64,000 bases of DNA. It comes from Chitinophagales bacterium (GTDB lineage: Bacteria; Bacteroidota; Bacteroidia; Chitinophagales; BACL12). Below the pieces are notes generated by a model. It saw nothing but the letters and a program-made list of their open reading frames with translations, made no database searches and was not told where the DNA came from. The stretch lies in the NCBI GenBank assembly GCA_020636645.1, contig JACJXO010000002.1:124001-188000 (forward strand). Reading direction: 5' to 3'. Shown here piece by piece: positions 1 through 8,713 of the stretch (position 1 is its first letter; every line of letters starts with the position of its first letter). The translations under genes and the position numbers were made by a program.

Positions 1-1
1 T

Positions 2-1387
2 GACTATGACCTTTTTGATCGAATGGAGGCTATTGTATGTGCAGCTGGGGGTATTGAAGATGATGTACCAGACTGTGAGGATAATGAAATTCAGCAATTA
101 ACTGAGGAATATGATTTTTCGATGGTTGTAGAGGAACTTGATCCTGCATTCGACGGAAACTTGTTATTTACAACTTACTTATTTTTAAAGAGAAATATGG
201 AGTTGGCTGGTGTATCCAGTAACGATGGTTATTTTGAGCAGTTTATAAAAGCTATTCAAGATGATTATGGTTTTTTTGGAGGTGAATATGGAAAGGAACT
301 TTGGACTACAGAATGGAATTATGCAAATCTTTCGGATGTGGTTCCATATGCTGGAGGTCCAAAAGATCTATTTAGCATATATGGTAATACTCTTTGGCAA
401 GGTTATGTAGTATTTGAATATTTGATTAGGCAGATACAAGCAAATCTATTGTCTATTACAGATGATGATGGTCTAGGTTTTGATGCAGATTTTTATACTA
501 TTTCGACTATACATCATTTTTTGGGAGAATCAAATGTGCACCTTATATCCAATCGTAAGGATAATATTGGTGATTATAATGCACCTGTCCTCGAAGATGA
601 TGAGTATGTTAGGAGGATTTCATTTTTGTCAATGGCAATGTTGGCACCTATTTTCAATCTTGATTTGAAATACACTGCATGTTCATATGGAGGCGTTAAC
701 AAAAAGCTTTACTTAACTACATTTAATAAGTCTGGGGAATATTTTGTGTATTATGTTAACTTGAATAATACTGATCAAGAAGTAACAATTTCAGGCTTAG
801 ATTCATATTATACTCCACCACCTATACCCATGGAATGTCCAACATGTTGGCGTCAACATTACCAGTTAAATTATGTAGGTGGGGATGAATGTTATTTAGA
901 TAATTGCTATTTGTATAATACAATGGGATCATCATATTTGTTTGATACAGACTTCAACACATTTTATTCAGATCCTGCGGATATACCATTTACTATACAG
1001 CCTGACATAAATAAGGAGAATGTAATCTTGCCTTTGCCGGAGGAGGAAATGTCTGAGGATTTAAGTGTTATTCTACCAAAAATGAGTTTCGGATATGTTT
1101 ATATACCTGTTCATACCTGGGGCACTTTACGAGAAAGTGGTTATACCCAAAAGCTTATAGCATATCCAAATCCAACAAGTTCCAATGTGCAAATTGAGTT
1201 ATCAGATAGTATTTTTGGGGATATTGAAGTGTTTGATAATTTAGGCGCAATAGTTCTTCAATATAGCCCAAATACATATGAAACACTCATTAACTTAGAC
1301 TTGTCTAATTTGGCAAATGGCTTATATCATATTAAAATAGTTTTTAATGATATGGACGTTGAAATGATACCTATAATAAAAAATTGA
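2..1387 (+). CDS. 3' part of a T9SS-secreted protein, possibly glycoside-hydrolase-like
   Basis: The frame is open at the left edge (residues D-Y-D-L-F-D-R precede the first Met at 23), so the true start lies outside the window. The last ~75 residues form a T9SS type A sorting domain: an AYPNPTSS motif, then beta-strands and the LANGLYHIKI segment. This predicts export across the outer membrane and removal of the tail. The middle has an ELWTTEWNYAN segment that recalls the acidic catalytic strand of TIM-barrel glycosidases, followed by a beta-rich region. That resemblance is weak and I do not assign a substrate. The gene is visibly more A+T-rich than its neighbours, which may indicate transfer. 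Confidence 0.75.
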   Translation, partial: DYDLFDRMEAIVCAAGGIEDDVPDCEDNEIQQLTEEYDFSMVVEELDPAFDGNLLFTTYLFLKRNMELAGVSSNDGYFEQFIKAIQDDYGFFGGEYGKELWTTEWNYANLSDVVPYAGGPKDLFSIYGNTLWQGYVVFEYLIRQIQANLLSITDDDGLGFDADFYTISTIHHFLGESNVHLISNRKDNIGDYNAPVLEDDEYVRRISFLSMAMLAPIFNLDLKYTACSYGGVNKKLYLTTFNKSGEYFVYYVNLNNTDQEVTISGLDSYYTPPPIPMECPTCWRQHYQLNYVGGDECYLDNCYLYNTMGSSYLFDTDFNTFYSDPADIPFTIQPDINKENVILPLPEEEMSEDLSVILPKMSFGYVYIPVHTWGTLRESGYTQKLIAYPNPTSSNVQIELSDSIFGDIEVFDNLGAIVLQYSPNTYETLINLDLSNLANGLYHIKIVFNDMDVEMIPIIKN

Positions 1388-1476
1388 TCGTGCTTGTGAT
1401 ATGGTTCTCAGAGCGAATAAGATTATTTTTGTTAAATTGTAAATTACTCTTTTAATATCGTTATTTTCCTGCTGCT

Positions 1477-1484
1477 TACCTTTG
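1477..1484 (+). promoter_or_regulatory. -7 element TACCTTTG of kynU
   Basis: It matches the Bacteroidota TAnnTTTG -7 consensus and ends 4 nt before the kynU ATG, so the transcript should begin at or next to the start codon. No clear -33 TTTG is present. Confidence 0.6.
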
Positions 1485-1488
1485 CGGG

Positions 1489-2751
1489 ATGAATGTAATT
1501 GCGGGATACATGAGTCTGGATGAGGTGCGTGCCATGGATGCCACAGATCCGATGGCCTCCTTCAGATCACACTACCATATACCTCAGCACGACGGAAAAG
1601 ATGCCGTGTATCTGTGTGGCAACTCGCTTGGATTGCAACCTAAAAAGACACGACAGTATATAGAAGAAGAATTGAAAGACTGGGAGACACTTGGTGTGGA
1701 AGGTCATATGCACGGGCGTCATCCATGGTTCTATTACCACCATTTTCTGGAGGAATCCGTCGCCCGATTGGCGGGAGCATCTCCTCTGGAGGTAGTGATC
1801 ATGAATACCCTCACGGTCAACCTCAATCTGCTGATGGTAAGCTTCTATCGTCCTACCAAATCACGCTATAAGATCCTGATGGAATACATGGCTTTTCCGT
1901 CTGATCAGTATGCCATGGAAATGCAGGTGCGATACCACGGGTTCGATACGGCAGATGCCATCGTGGAAGTGAAACCCAGAGAGGGTGAACACGCCCTGCG
2001 CACCGAAGACATCCTGCAGCTGATCGATGAACACCGGAATGAACTGGCCCTGGTTATGATGGGAGGGGTCAACTATTATACCGGTCAGTTATATGACATG
2101 GCAACCATCACAAAAGCGGCGCATGATGCAGGTGCTCTTGCCGGTTTCGATCTGGCACATGCTGCCGGAAATGTACCGCTGCACCTGCATGACTGGGGTG
2201 TTGATTTTGCCTGTTGGTGCACCTATAAGTATCTCAACAGCGGACCCGGTGGAGCAAGCGGCGTATTCATTCATGAGCGGCATGCGCATGACGCCACGCT
2301 ACCCAGATTTGCAGGCTGGTGGGGTAATGCAGAAGATACCCGCTTTCAGATGAAAAAAGGATTCCATCCGCAACCCGGCGCTGCAGGCTGGCAGCAGAGC
2401 AATGCCCAGATCCTGCCCATGGCCGCCCATCGTGCCGCAATGGAATTGTTCGATCAGGCAGGTATGGATGCGCTGCGTACCAAAAGCCTGGCACTGACCG
2501 GACTGCTGGAGGAACTGTTGCAGATCCAGCCGGGAAAGTTCCACATCATTACCCCTGCAGATCCGGCACAACGCGGGTGCCAGCTGAGCATCCTTACAGG
2601 TGCGGGTGGCCGACAGTTGTTTGACAGACTGACGGCATCAGGTGTCATAGCAGACTGGCGTGAACCCAATGTGATCCGGGTTGCCCCCGTACCAATGTAT
2701 AACTCTTTTGAAGATGTATATCGGTTCGCAGAGCTGATGTATCAGGACTGA
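1489..2751 (+). CDS. kynU: Kynureninase
   Basis: PLP enzyme that cleaves L-kynurenine or 3-hydroxykynurenine to anthranilate or 3-hydroxyanthranilate plus alanine. The 420-residue length is typical. Family-wide segments are visible: LCGNSLGLQP near residue 45, the ...GHMHGRHPWF segment near 75, and the PLP-binding Lys247 in CWCTYKYLNSGPGG. It is the partner of kynurenine 3-monooxygenase at 3384; together they convert kynurenine to 3-hydroxyanthranilate, a precursor for NAD synthesis or degradation. The start at 1489 is fixed by the -7 element 4 nt upstream. The 3' end overlaps the convergent DinB-like gene by 10 bp. Confidence 0.95.
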   Translation: MNVIAGYMSLDEVRAMDATDPMASFRSHYHIPQHDGKDAVYLCGNSLGLQPKKTRQYIEEELKDWETLGVEGHMHGRHPWFYYHHFLEESVARLAGASPLEVVIMNTLTVNLNLLMVSFYRPTKSRYKILMEYMAFPSDQYAMEMQVRYHGFDTADAIVEVKPREGEHALRTEDILQLIDEHRNELALVMMGGVNYYTGQLYDMATITKAAHDAGALAGFDLAHAAGNVPLHLHDWGVDFACWCTYKYLNSGPGGASGVFIHERHAHDATLPRFAGWWGNAEDTRFQMKKGFHPQPGAAGWQQSNAQILPMAAHRAAMELFDQAGMDALRTKSLALTGLLEELLQIQPGKFHIITPADPAQRGCQLSILTGAGGRQLFDRLTASGVIADWREPNVIRVAPVPMYNSFEDVYRFAELMYQD

Positions 2752-3296
2752 GACTGTACTTCCTGCCAGGTTTCTTTTGCCTGGATCAGATGTCGCAGCT
2801 CATGTTGTGTCATGATGTCAATGGCCCCTCCAACGGTATAGGTAATGAATTTTCCTGCCGGAGAATGAATGATGACATTCTGTTCCACCAGATCCTGAGC
2901 TTCGGTAATCCACCTTTTAAAGTCTTCCTGTTGCTGCAGAAACCGGTTTACGATACCAGGTTCTATTGAACTGGCAGATGGTTCCCAGATCGGGCGGGTC
3001 TTGTTCTTCTTCCGGTTATCAGGATGAATGGAACTATAAATGGTGCGATACCAGAAACGGGTCATGAAGGGACGGCTTCCCAACCAACCGGGTTTCCACT
3101 GACCGTTGCGAACAGTTCTGATCACTGGAATGTAGCTTTCGTTGATCAGGATCAGATGCTCCAACACCTGGGCCACACTCCAGCGGTCTGGTGCAGGTTT
3201 TATGTTCAGTGAAAGGTCATCGGCAGTACCAAACAGTTCTTCCACCTGTTCAGAAACCTGGCTGATAACCTGCATCCATTTCTCGTGGTTGTTCAT
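2742..3296 (-). CDS. DinB-like four-helix protein
   Basis: 184-residue protein of the DinB/YfiT-like metal-binding fold. The DRWSVAQVLEHLILINESYI segment near residues 37-56 carries the first conserved His, and TQHELRHLIQA near 163-173 carries the second conserved His pair typical of the family. Members are putative metal-dependent hydrolases or thiol transferases; the substrate here is unknown. It lies inverted between kynU and kmo, with a convergent 10-bp overlap with kynU. Its own -7 element sits 4 nt before the ATG. Confidence 0.8.
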   Translation of the reverse strand: MNNHEKWMQVISQVSEQVEELFGTADDLSLNIKPAPDRWSVAQVLEHLILINESYIPVIRTVRNGQWKPGWLGSRPFMTRFWYRTIYSSIHPDNRKKNKTRPIWEPSASSIEPGIVNRFLQQQEDFKRWITEAQDLVEQNVIIHSPAGKFITYTVGGAIDIMTQHELRHLIQAKETWQEVQSQS

Positions 3297-3300
3297 GGGT

Positions 3301-3308
3301 TAAAGGTA
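3301..3308 (-). promoter_or_regulatory. -7 element TACCTTTA of the DinB-like gene
   Basis: Read on the minus strand it is TACCTTTA, one base from TAnnTTTG, ending 4 nt before the ATG at 3296. Spacing is identical to that at kynU and kmo. Confidence 0.5.
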
Positions 3309-3371
3309 GTGGTTAGTCATCACCGGATGCTGCGTCCAACCAAAGTCACCTGTAAGTGATAACGCATTCCC

Positions 3372-3379
3372 TACTTTTG
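3372..3379 (+). promoter_or_regulatory. -7 element TACTTTTG of kmo
   Basis: Full match to TAnnTTTG, ending 4 nt before the kmo ATG at 3384; predicts a leaderless transcript. Confidence 0.6.
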
Positions 3380-3383
3380 TCTC

Positions 3384-4724
3384 ATGCAGGTTAAAAAGAT
3401 CGCCATCATGGGAGCAGGTCTGGTAGGCTCCTTGCTCAGCATTTATCTGAAACGCCGTGGGTATGAAGTACAGGTGTATGAACGGCGTCCTGATCTTCGT
3501 TCTACCGGTGCTGCCGGCGGACGTTCCATCAACCTGGCCATCAGTGACCGGGGCTGGAAGGCACTGGCCGGTGCAGGGCTGGAAGAACAGATCAGAAAAC
3601 TGGCCATACCCATGCATGGCAGGATGATGCACAGTGTGGAAGGTGGGCTCACCTTTCAGCCTTATGGTCAACCCGGGCAGTTCATCAATTCGGTATCACG
3701 CGGGCAACTGAACATAGATCTCATGAATGCCGCAGAATCTGCCGGAGTGCCCTTTCATTTTGAGCAACGGGTTTTGCGGATGGATGTGGAAGCAGGGAAA
3801 GCAACCCTGGAAAATCTTACAAACCAGGATCGCTATGAATTGGAGGCCGATCTCATCATTGGCGCAGATGGTGCCTATTCCATGGTGCGCAACAGCCTGA
3901 TGAAGACCGATCAGTTCAACTACAGCCAGCTCTATGAATCTCATTGCTATAAAGAACTGAGTATTCCTCCTGCTCCGGATGGTGGATTCCTTATAGATAA
4001 GAATGCTTTACATATCTGGCCCAGGAAGAGCTTCATGCTCATAGCCCTGCCCAATCTGGATGGCAGTTTTACGGTAACCCTGTTTGCACCCACCAAAGGA
4101 CCGGAATCATTTGAAACGATCACTACACCGGAATCACTGCAGGTATATTTTCAAAAATACTTTCCGGATGTGTTGCCCCTTATGCCAGACCTGGAAGCAG
4201 ATTTCTTTGGCAATCCGACAGGCTCACTTATGACCGTGAAATGTTTCCCCTGGACTGTGGGAAATGGCATGCTCATTGGCGATGCAGCCCATGCAGTAGT
4301 GCCATTCTATGGCCAGGGGATGAATTGCGGGTTTGAAGACTGTACCGTGCTGGATGAGTTGCTGAATACCCTGGATGACAACTGGTCAAAGGTCTTACCT
4401 GCCTATCAGGAAAGCCGCAAGCCCAATGCCGATGGTATAGCAGATCTGGCCAGGTTGAATTTTATTGAAATGCGTGACCTGGTGGCTGACCCTGACTTTC
4501 TGTTCAAACGAAAGATAGCCGGAAAAGTAGCAGCCACACATCCTGACCGCTTCATACCAGTGTACAGTATGGTAAGCTTCAGTCATCTGCCCTATGCTGA
4601 CGCATTAAAGGAGTACACCAGGCAGGATGAAGTGCTGTCTGATGTGATCACCTGGCCCCATATCGGGGAAAAATGGGACAATGAGTACCTGCCCAGGATA
4701 ACCGAATTGTTGCAGAATCAATAA
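3384..4724 (+). CDS. kmo: Kynurenine 3-monooxygenase
   Basis: FAD-dependent aromatic hydroxylase that makes 3-hydroxykynurenine from kynurenine with NADPH and O2. The Rossmann GAGLVG is at residues 10-15, the kynurenine-binding GGRSINLAIS segment near 47-56, the DG motif (IIGADGAYSMVR) near 160 and the second FAD motif GDAAHAVVPFYGQGMNCGFED from Asp300. The 446-residue length is normal for the bacterial enzyme. It supplies the preferred substrate of KynU. A strong terminator follows directly, and a -7 element lies 4 nt before the ATG. Confidence 0.95.
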   Translation: MQVKKIAIMGAGLVGSLLSIYLKRRGYEVQVYERRPDLRSTGAAGGRSINLAISDRGWKALAGAGLEEQIRKLAIPMHGRMMHSVEGGLTFQPYGQPGQFINSVSRGQLNIDLMNAAESAGVPFHFEQRVLRMDVEAGKATLENLTNQDRYELEADLIIGADGAYSMVRNSLMKTDQFNYSQLYESHCYKELSIPPAPDGGFLIDKNALHIWPRKSFMLIALPNLDGSFTVTLFAPTKGPESFETITTPESLQVYFQKYFPDVLPLMPDLEADFFGNPTGSLMTVKCFPWTVGNGMLIGDAAHAVVPFYGQGMNCGFEDCTVLDELLNTLDDNWSKVLPAYQESRKPNADGIADLARLNFIEMRDLVADPDFLFKRKIAGKVAATHPDRFIPVYSMVSFSHLPYADALKEYTRQDEVLSDVITWPHIGEKWDNEYLPRITELLQNQ

Positions 4725-4753
4725 AAAAAGCCCGGCCTCAGGCCGGGCTTTTT
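4724..4753. terminator. Bidirectional intrinsic terminator after kmo
   Basis: A 9-bp G+C stem (AGCCCGGCC at 4729-4737 with GGCCGGGCT at 4741-4749) and a 3-nt loop. It is flanked by an A-run on the left and a T-run on the right, so it can serve both kmo and the converging lipoprotein gene. Confidence 0.92.
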
Positions 4754-4771
4754 GCTATATGAATAGGGTTA

Positions 4772-5164
4772 TCAGTTTCCGCCTCGCTTGTTGATATCCT
4801 TCTTGACGGTCTTTTCTGCATCTGAACCACCGCGGTCAGTTACCTTTTTCTCTACCTGGGTAGAACCACCACGATCATTTACAGATTTGTCGTCGCTCTT
4901 GGTATCTGTTGTGGTTGTAGTGGTAGAAGTAGATGACTTGGTGCTGCCGCTGCTGGTCTTGTTGGCAGGAGCTGACATTTCTTCCCACATCATGTGCAGG
5001 TTGGCAATAGAGTCCATCAACATGGCCTTGTCAGCCTGGCAGAGGCTGTCGGCGGCTGCCATGTCCATTTTCAGTTTTTCGATCTCTTCAGCTGCCTTTT
5101 TGTCGGTACATGAGGCAACAAGCAGGCCCAGAGAGAAAATGATAGCGAGATTCCTGATTTTCAT
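4772..5164 (-). CDS. Small lipoprotein with C-terminal RGG repeats
   Basis: 130 residues starting at the Met at 5164 rather than the upstream ATG at 5203, because this gives a clean lipoprotein signal with lipobox LVASC (Cys19). A short coiled-coil-like stretch follows (residues 25-65), then a Ser/Thr-rich linker, then three spaced copies of a (V/I)(N/T)(D)(K/R)RGG(S/N)-type motif ending the protein. I do not recognise a family. The linker and repeats suggest a periplasmic or surface-exposed tether. It is divergent from the next lipoprotein and converges on the kmo terminator. Confidence 0.7.
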   Translation of the reverse strand: MKIRNLAIIFSLGLLVASCTDKKAAEEIEKLKMDMAAADSLCQADKAMLMDSIANLHMMWEEMSAPANKTSSGSTKSSTSTTTTTTDTKSDDKSVNDRGGSTQVEKKVTDRGGSDAEKTVKKDINKRGGN

Positions 5165-5200
5165 TGTTAAGATTTTAAAATTTGGAATAATATTTGACAA

Positions 5201-5208
5201 CAAAAGTA
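5201..5208 (-). promoter_or_regulatory. -7 element TACTTTTG of the RGG lipoprotein
   Basis: On the minus strand TACTTTTG matches TAnnTTTG; it lies 36 nt before the chosen start at 5164 and downstream of the alternative ATG at 5203, which supports the shorter reading frame. Confidence 0.5.
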
Positions 5209-5230
5209 AGAATAACCAAAATCCTAAGGT

Positions 5231-5238
5231 TAATTTTG
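5231..5238 (+). promoter_or_regulatory. -7 element TAATTTTG of the DUF5011-like lipoprotein
   Basis: Matches TAnnTTTG, 24 nt before the ATG at 5263. It makes the upstream ATG at 5194 unlikely as a start, as that would precede the promoter. Confidence 0.5.
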
Positions 5239-5262
5239 CACCTAAATTTAAACGTTAACGTC

Positions 5263-5928
5263 ATGAAAAGAATGAAAATTTTAGTTCCAGCCCTGTTTTT
5301 GGGTGCCGGAGTACTGTTTATGACCGGTTGTGGTACCGATGATCTGGATGCCCCGGTGGTCACACTCAACGGCGATAACCCACAGATCATCGATCTGGGC
5401 GATGCTTACACAGAAGCTGGCGCCATTGCTACCGATAACGAAGACGGAGATATCTCTGCTTCTATCGTTACTGATGCTACAGGAGTAAATACCGCCATGG
5501 TTGGCAAGTACACTGTAACCTACACCGTAGTGGATGAAGCCGGCAACACCGGTACCGCAGAACGTGATGTATGGGTTCGTGCAACTGCAGATGACTATGT
5601 AGGTTTCTTCACCGTTACCGAAAACTGTATCGGCAGCATCGATCCTTATGAGATCAACATCGTTAAGATCAACGCCACTACTGTACGGGTATCTAACCTG
5701 GGCGATTTTGATGCCGGTGAGACCCTGTTTGACATGGAACTGAGCGGCGACCTGAACGACGTGGTTACCATCAATGATTCTGATGATAATGATGCCACAC
5801 TGTTCTGTACAGCTTCAGGTTCACTGGTTGACGGTATGAGCGGTGCTATGCACTTCAACGTCTCCTATACCTTTGACGATGGTACTGACTCCTTCACCTG
5901 TTCTGATGTAGATATCGAACAGAACTGA
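5263..5928 (+). CDS. Lipoprotein with one bacterial Ig-like (DUF5011-type) domain
   Basis: 221 residues. The signal peptide ends in lipobox FMTGC, followed by GTDD. An Ig-like domain of the DUF5011/HYR type covers about residues 27-105: PVVTLNGDNPQ, LGDAYTEAGA, VGKYTVTYTVVDEAGN. The rest is a beta-rich domain with two Cys that I do not recognise. The acidic residues after the lipid Cys resemble a Bacteroidota surface-export signal, so it may face outside. It is related in sequence and domain order to the following gene, which looks like a tandem duplicate. Confidence 0.8.
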   Translation: MKRMKILVPALFLGAGVLFMTGCGTDDLDAPVVTLNGDNPQIIDLGDAYTEAGAIATDNEDGDISASIVTDATGVNTAMVGKYTVTYTVVDEAGNTGTAERDVWVRATADDYVGFFTVTENCIGSIDPYEINIVKINATTVRVSNLGDFDAGETLFDMELSGDLNDVVTINDSDDNDATLFCTASGSLVDGMSGAMHFNVSYTFDDGTDSFTCSDVDIEQN

Positions 5929-5951
5929 TTCAGATCAAATCTTAGAGATGA

Positions 5952-5974
5952 CCCCGGCCTTGTGCCGGGGTTTT
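5952..5974 (+). terminator. Intrinsic terminator between the two DUF5011-like genes
   Basis: Perfect 7-bp stem CCCCGGC / GCCGGGG with a 5-nt loop and a T-rich tail. The tail runs into the -7 element of the next gene. Confidence 0.88.
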
Positions 5975-5978
5975 CTTT

Positions 5979-5986
5979 TACCTTTA
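5979..5986 (+). promoter_or_regulatory. -7 element TACCTTTA of the second DUF5011-like gene
   Basis: One base from TAnnTTTG, 4 nt before the ATG at 5991, and overlapping the T-tract end of the preceding terminator. Confidence 0.5.
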
Positions 5987-5990
5987 AGCC

Positions 5991-6614
5991 ATGCGCTGGT
6001 TTGTCCTTTCAGTCCTCCCTTTGATCTGGTCCTGTGAAAGACCTGATACCATCGCTCCGCGTATTACCCTCCTGCCGGACCCGCAGCCTGTTCATTATCT
6101 GGATGAACCGTATGTGGATCCGGGTGCTTCGGTGCTGGACAACCTCACCTGCAATACCGAAGGCATGCTGTACACAGATTCGCAGGTGGACGTATCGCAC
6201 TACGGATCTTACCAGGTCATCTATACAGCCACCGATGAGGCAGCTAACAGCCAGACCGCTGTTCGCGATGTAGATATCGTGCTGGCCACCACGAACTACC
6301 ACCACCTCTACTACCAGGCTACTGACACCTGTACCTCAGGCATCTATACTTATGTGGGTCTGATTCAGGATTGCGATTGCGAAGGGCAGGAAGTGACCGT
6401 AGCCAATATCAGCAACTTCGGTTTGTCAGCCACTTTTGATCTGCCTGTTACCGGCACTTATAATGAGATACTGGAACTGGATACACTCAAGACAGGCGTG
6501 TACTTCCTGGGTAATGCCACCATGTCATCAGGTGCAGATACCCTTTTCTGGACCTACACCATCACCGCCGATGGCGATGAAGATGTGTGTCATAGCCAGT
6601 GGGTGAAGGAGTGA
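5991..6614 (+). CDS. Second DUF5011-like lipoprotein
   Basis: 207 residues with a short signal peptide and lipobox LIWSC (Cys15). An Ig-like domain covers residues ~20-98 (APRITLLPDPQPV, YLDEPYVDPGASV, YGSYQVIYTATDEAANS), followed by a C-terminal beta-rich domain as in the gene upstream. It is a divergent paralogue of that gene, with its own promoter rather than read-through. The 3' end is 3 bp from the converging flotillin gene. Function unknown; probably an envelope or surface protein. Confidence 0.78.
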   Translation: MRWFVLSVLPLIWSCERPDTIAPRITLLPDPQPVHYLDEPYVDPGASVLDNLTCNTEGMLYTDSQVDVSHYGSYQVIYTATDEAANSQTAVRDVDIVLATTNYHHLYYQATDTCTSGIYTYVGLIQDCDCEGQEVTVANISNFGLSATFDLPVTGTYNEILELDTLKTGVYFLGNATMSSGADTLFWTYTITADGDEDVCHSQWVKE

Positions 6615-6617
6615 TCT

Positions 6618-8132
6618 TTATTCCGTATCCTGAATTCCTGAATCAGCATCTCTTTTTTCATTCCCATCCCCCTTCAGATAACTGGGCAGATTCAGTCCGG
6701 CCATATCGAAGAGATCATTGAGTGGTGGCACCGTACGCATCAGCCCGGAAACAAAATTGGCAGTGGAACCCTGACCACTTTCTTTATCATTACCAGAATC
6801 CCAGACAGTGATCTTGTCGATCTTGATATTCTTGATGGCTTCCACCTGTGTCTTAACCAGCTCGGGCAATTTCTCTATCAGCAATAAATGGAATGCTTTT
6901 GTAGGATCACCGCCAGCAGCAGCCACTACTTCACGGTAACCTTCGGCCTGTTTGGTCAGGATCTCATAAAGACCTTTTGCCTCGGCCTCCATTTTCGCAT
7001 AGATGGCATCAGCTTCGCCCTTGGCATTTTCACGCACAGCTTCGGCAATGGCCTGAGCCTCAATGATCGCTTTTTGCTTGGAGATCTCAGCAGGTATCAC
7101 CACGTTAGCCACCTGAGTAGAACGTTCCCGCTCACTTCGGGCTGTCTCCGCTTTTTGCTCTGCCTGGTAGGCAAGTTCCAGGGCTTTGGCCTGCTGAACT
7201 TTCTCAGCTGTGATGGCCACCCGTAAGGCCTCAGCCTCCTTTTCCCGCCTGTTTGCATCTGAATTGGCAATGGAGATCTTGGCGGTATTCTCTCCTTCAA
7301 TTGCAAATGCATTCGCTTCAGATGTTTTGATACGGGTATCTCTGTCTGCTTCCGCTTTTCCGATAGCCTCATCTTTGTGCGCAGAGGCAATACTCACCTC
7401 CCGGTCTTTCTGTGTTATGGCGATCTTCACATCACGGTCTCGATGAGTTTCTGCTATCTGTACATCTTTCTCCCTGTCTGCAAGAGCCTTCCCGGTCTCC
7501 CCGATCTTTTCCTGTTCGGCCACACTGATCTTGGCATCGTTGATGGCTTTTGCGGCTGCTTCCTTTCCAAGTGCTTCAATGTAACCCGATTCATCTTTGA
7601 TATCTGTTACGTTCACGTTGATGAGTTTCAGGCCGATCTTCTTCAGCTCTGAATCCACATTCTTCGAAATATTCTCCAGGAATTTATCGCGGTCTGAGTT
7701 GATCTCTTCGATCGTCATGGTAGCAATGACCAGACGCAGCTGACCGAACAGGATGTCTTTAGCCAGTTCCTGGATCTGTTCTGAAGAAAGTCCCAGAAGA
7801 CGTTCTGCAGCAGTGTTCATATTGTCAGCCTCAGTAGAGATGGCGATCGTGAACCGACAGGGCACATCGACCCGTATATTCTGCCGGCTCAGGGCGTTGG
7901 TGAGGTTGGCTTCAATAGACAAGGGCTTCAGGTCCAGGAATGCATAATCCTGTACTACAGGCCAGATAAATGCACCACCACCATGTATACATTTGGCGGA
8001 TGTACCACCCGTCCGGCCATAAATGACCAGGATCTTGTCTGAAGGGCAGCGCTTGTACCTTGATACCAGCACGGAAACGGTCACAAAGAATACGATCGCC
8101 GCTACAACAACGATGATAACAGGAGAAACCAT
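6618..8132 (-). CDS. Flotillin family protein
   Basis: 504 residues: an N-terminal membrane segment (residues ~3-24), an SPFH/band 7 domain (~30-190), a long Ala/Glu/Lys-rich coiled coil (~200-385) with many repeated V(Q/K)IA(E/I)T...DR units, and a C-terminal oligomerisation tail. This is the FloT/YqiK architecture. Flotillins scaffold ordered membrane domains. The NfeD-like partner gene lies 11 bp upstream on the same strand, the usual pairing. Confidence 0.9.
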   Translation of the reverse strand: MVSPVIIVVVAAIVFFVTVSVLVSRYKRCPSDKILVIYGRTGGTSAKCIHGGGAFIWPVVQDYAFLDLKPLSIEANLTNALSRQNIRVDVPCRFTIAISTEADNMNTAAERLLGLSSEQIQELAKDILFGQLRLVIATMTIEEINSDRDKFLENISKNVDSELKKIGLKLINVNVTDIKDESGYIEALGKEAAAKAINDAKISVAEQEKIGETGKALADREKDVQIAETHRDRDVKIAITQKDREVSIASAHKDEAIGKAEADRDTRIKTSEANAFAIEGENTAKISIANSDANRREKEAEALRVAITAEKVQQAKALELAYQAEQKAETARSERERSTQVANVVIPAEISKQKAIIEAQAIAEAVRENAKGEADAIYAKMEAEAKGLYEILTKQAEGYREVVAAAGGDPTKAFHLLLIEKLPELVKTQVEAIKNIKIDKITVWDSGNDKESGQGSTANFVSGLMRTVPPLNDLFDMAGLNLPSYLKGDGNEKRDADSGIQDTE

Positions 8133-8143
8133 AGATATTTATT

Positions 8144-8713
8144 TTATATTTTTTCTACAATGAGAATTCTGTCGCTTTCCAGTCGCAGTACACGAACCGG
8201 GGTGCCTGATTCTATCCGGTCGCCGTCGGTCAGCGCTTCTAGTTCATGGGTGGAACCCTTGATGCTGATGAGAACTTTTCCGATCCCCGCTTTCTGTCCC
8301 GGAATAGGTGTATAGGCTTCTCCAACTTTATCCAGTGTGTCCTGGTAGGTAAAGGAATTATTCTCCGCCAGTTTGATAAGTTGCTGCATCAGCCAGAGGA
8401 AGACCAGTACGAACAAGCCGCCGATCAGGGCAGACACCACGATCAGGAGCAAGGAATTGTGGATGGTACCAAACAGAGAAATACCTGACCAGCTGAATCC
8501 AAGGAGGAAATGGATGAGGCTTCGGAAAGACAGGAGCTGAAATGGTGCATCGGCACCGTCCAGATCGCTGTCAAAATCTGCTGACATGCCGTCACCGCCG
8601 TCAGTCCCCATAAAGGTCATGATGGTCTGAATCAGAAAAATAATACTTACCGGAAGGGCAGTGTACCAGAAGATCTTCAGTACCGGGTCCAGGTTTTCAA
8701 AGAAATGTATCAT
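8144..8713 (-). CDS. NfeD-like / YqiJ-like membrane protein, flotillin partner
   Basis: 189 residues with three predicted membrane segments (~13-33, ~62-82, ~86-108) and a C-terminal OB-fold (~120-189) ending SDRILIVEKI, as in NfeD1b/YqiJ proteins. Such proteins co-occur with SPFH proteins and are thought to act with them in membrane quality control. It is the first gene of a two-gene operon with the flotillin. A short acidic Asp/Gly stretch links the first two helices. Confidence 0.85.
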   Translation of the reverse strand: MIHFFENLDPVLKIFWYTALPVSIIFLIQTIMTFMGTDGGDGMSADFDSDLDGADAPFQLLSFRSLIHFLLGFSWSGISLFGTIHNSLLLIVVSALIGGLFVLVFLWLMQQLIKLAENNSFTYQDTLDKVGEAYTPIPGQKAGIGKVLISIKGSTHELEALTDGDRIESGTPVRVLRLESDRILIVEKI

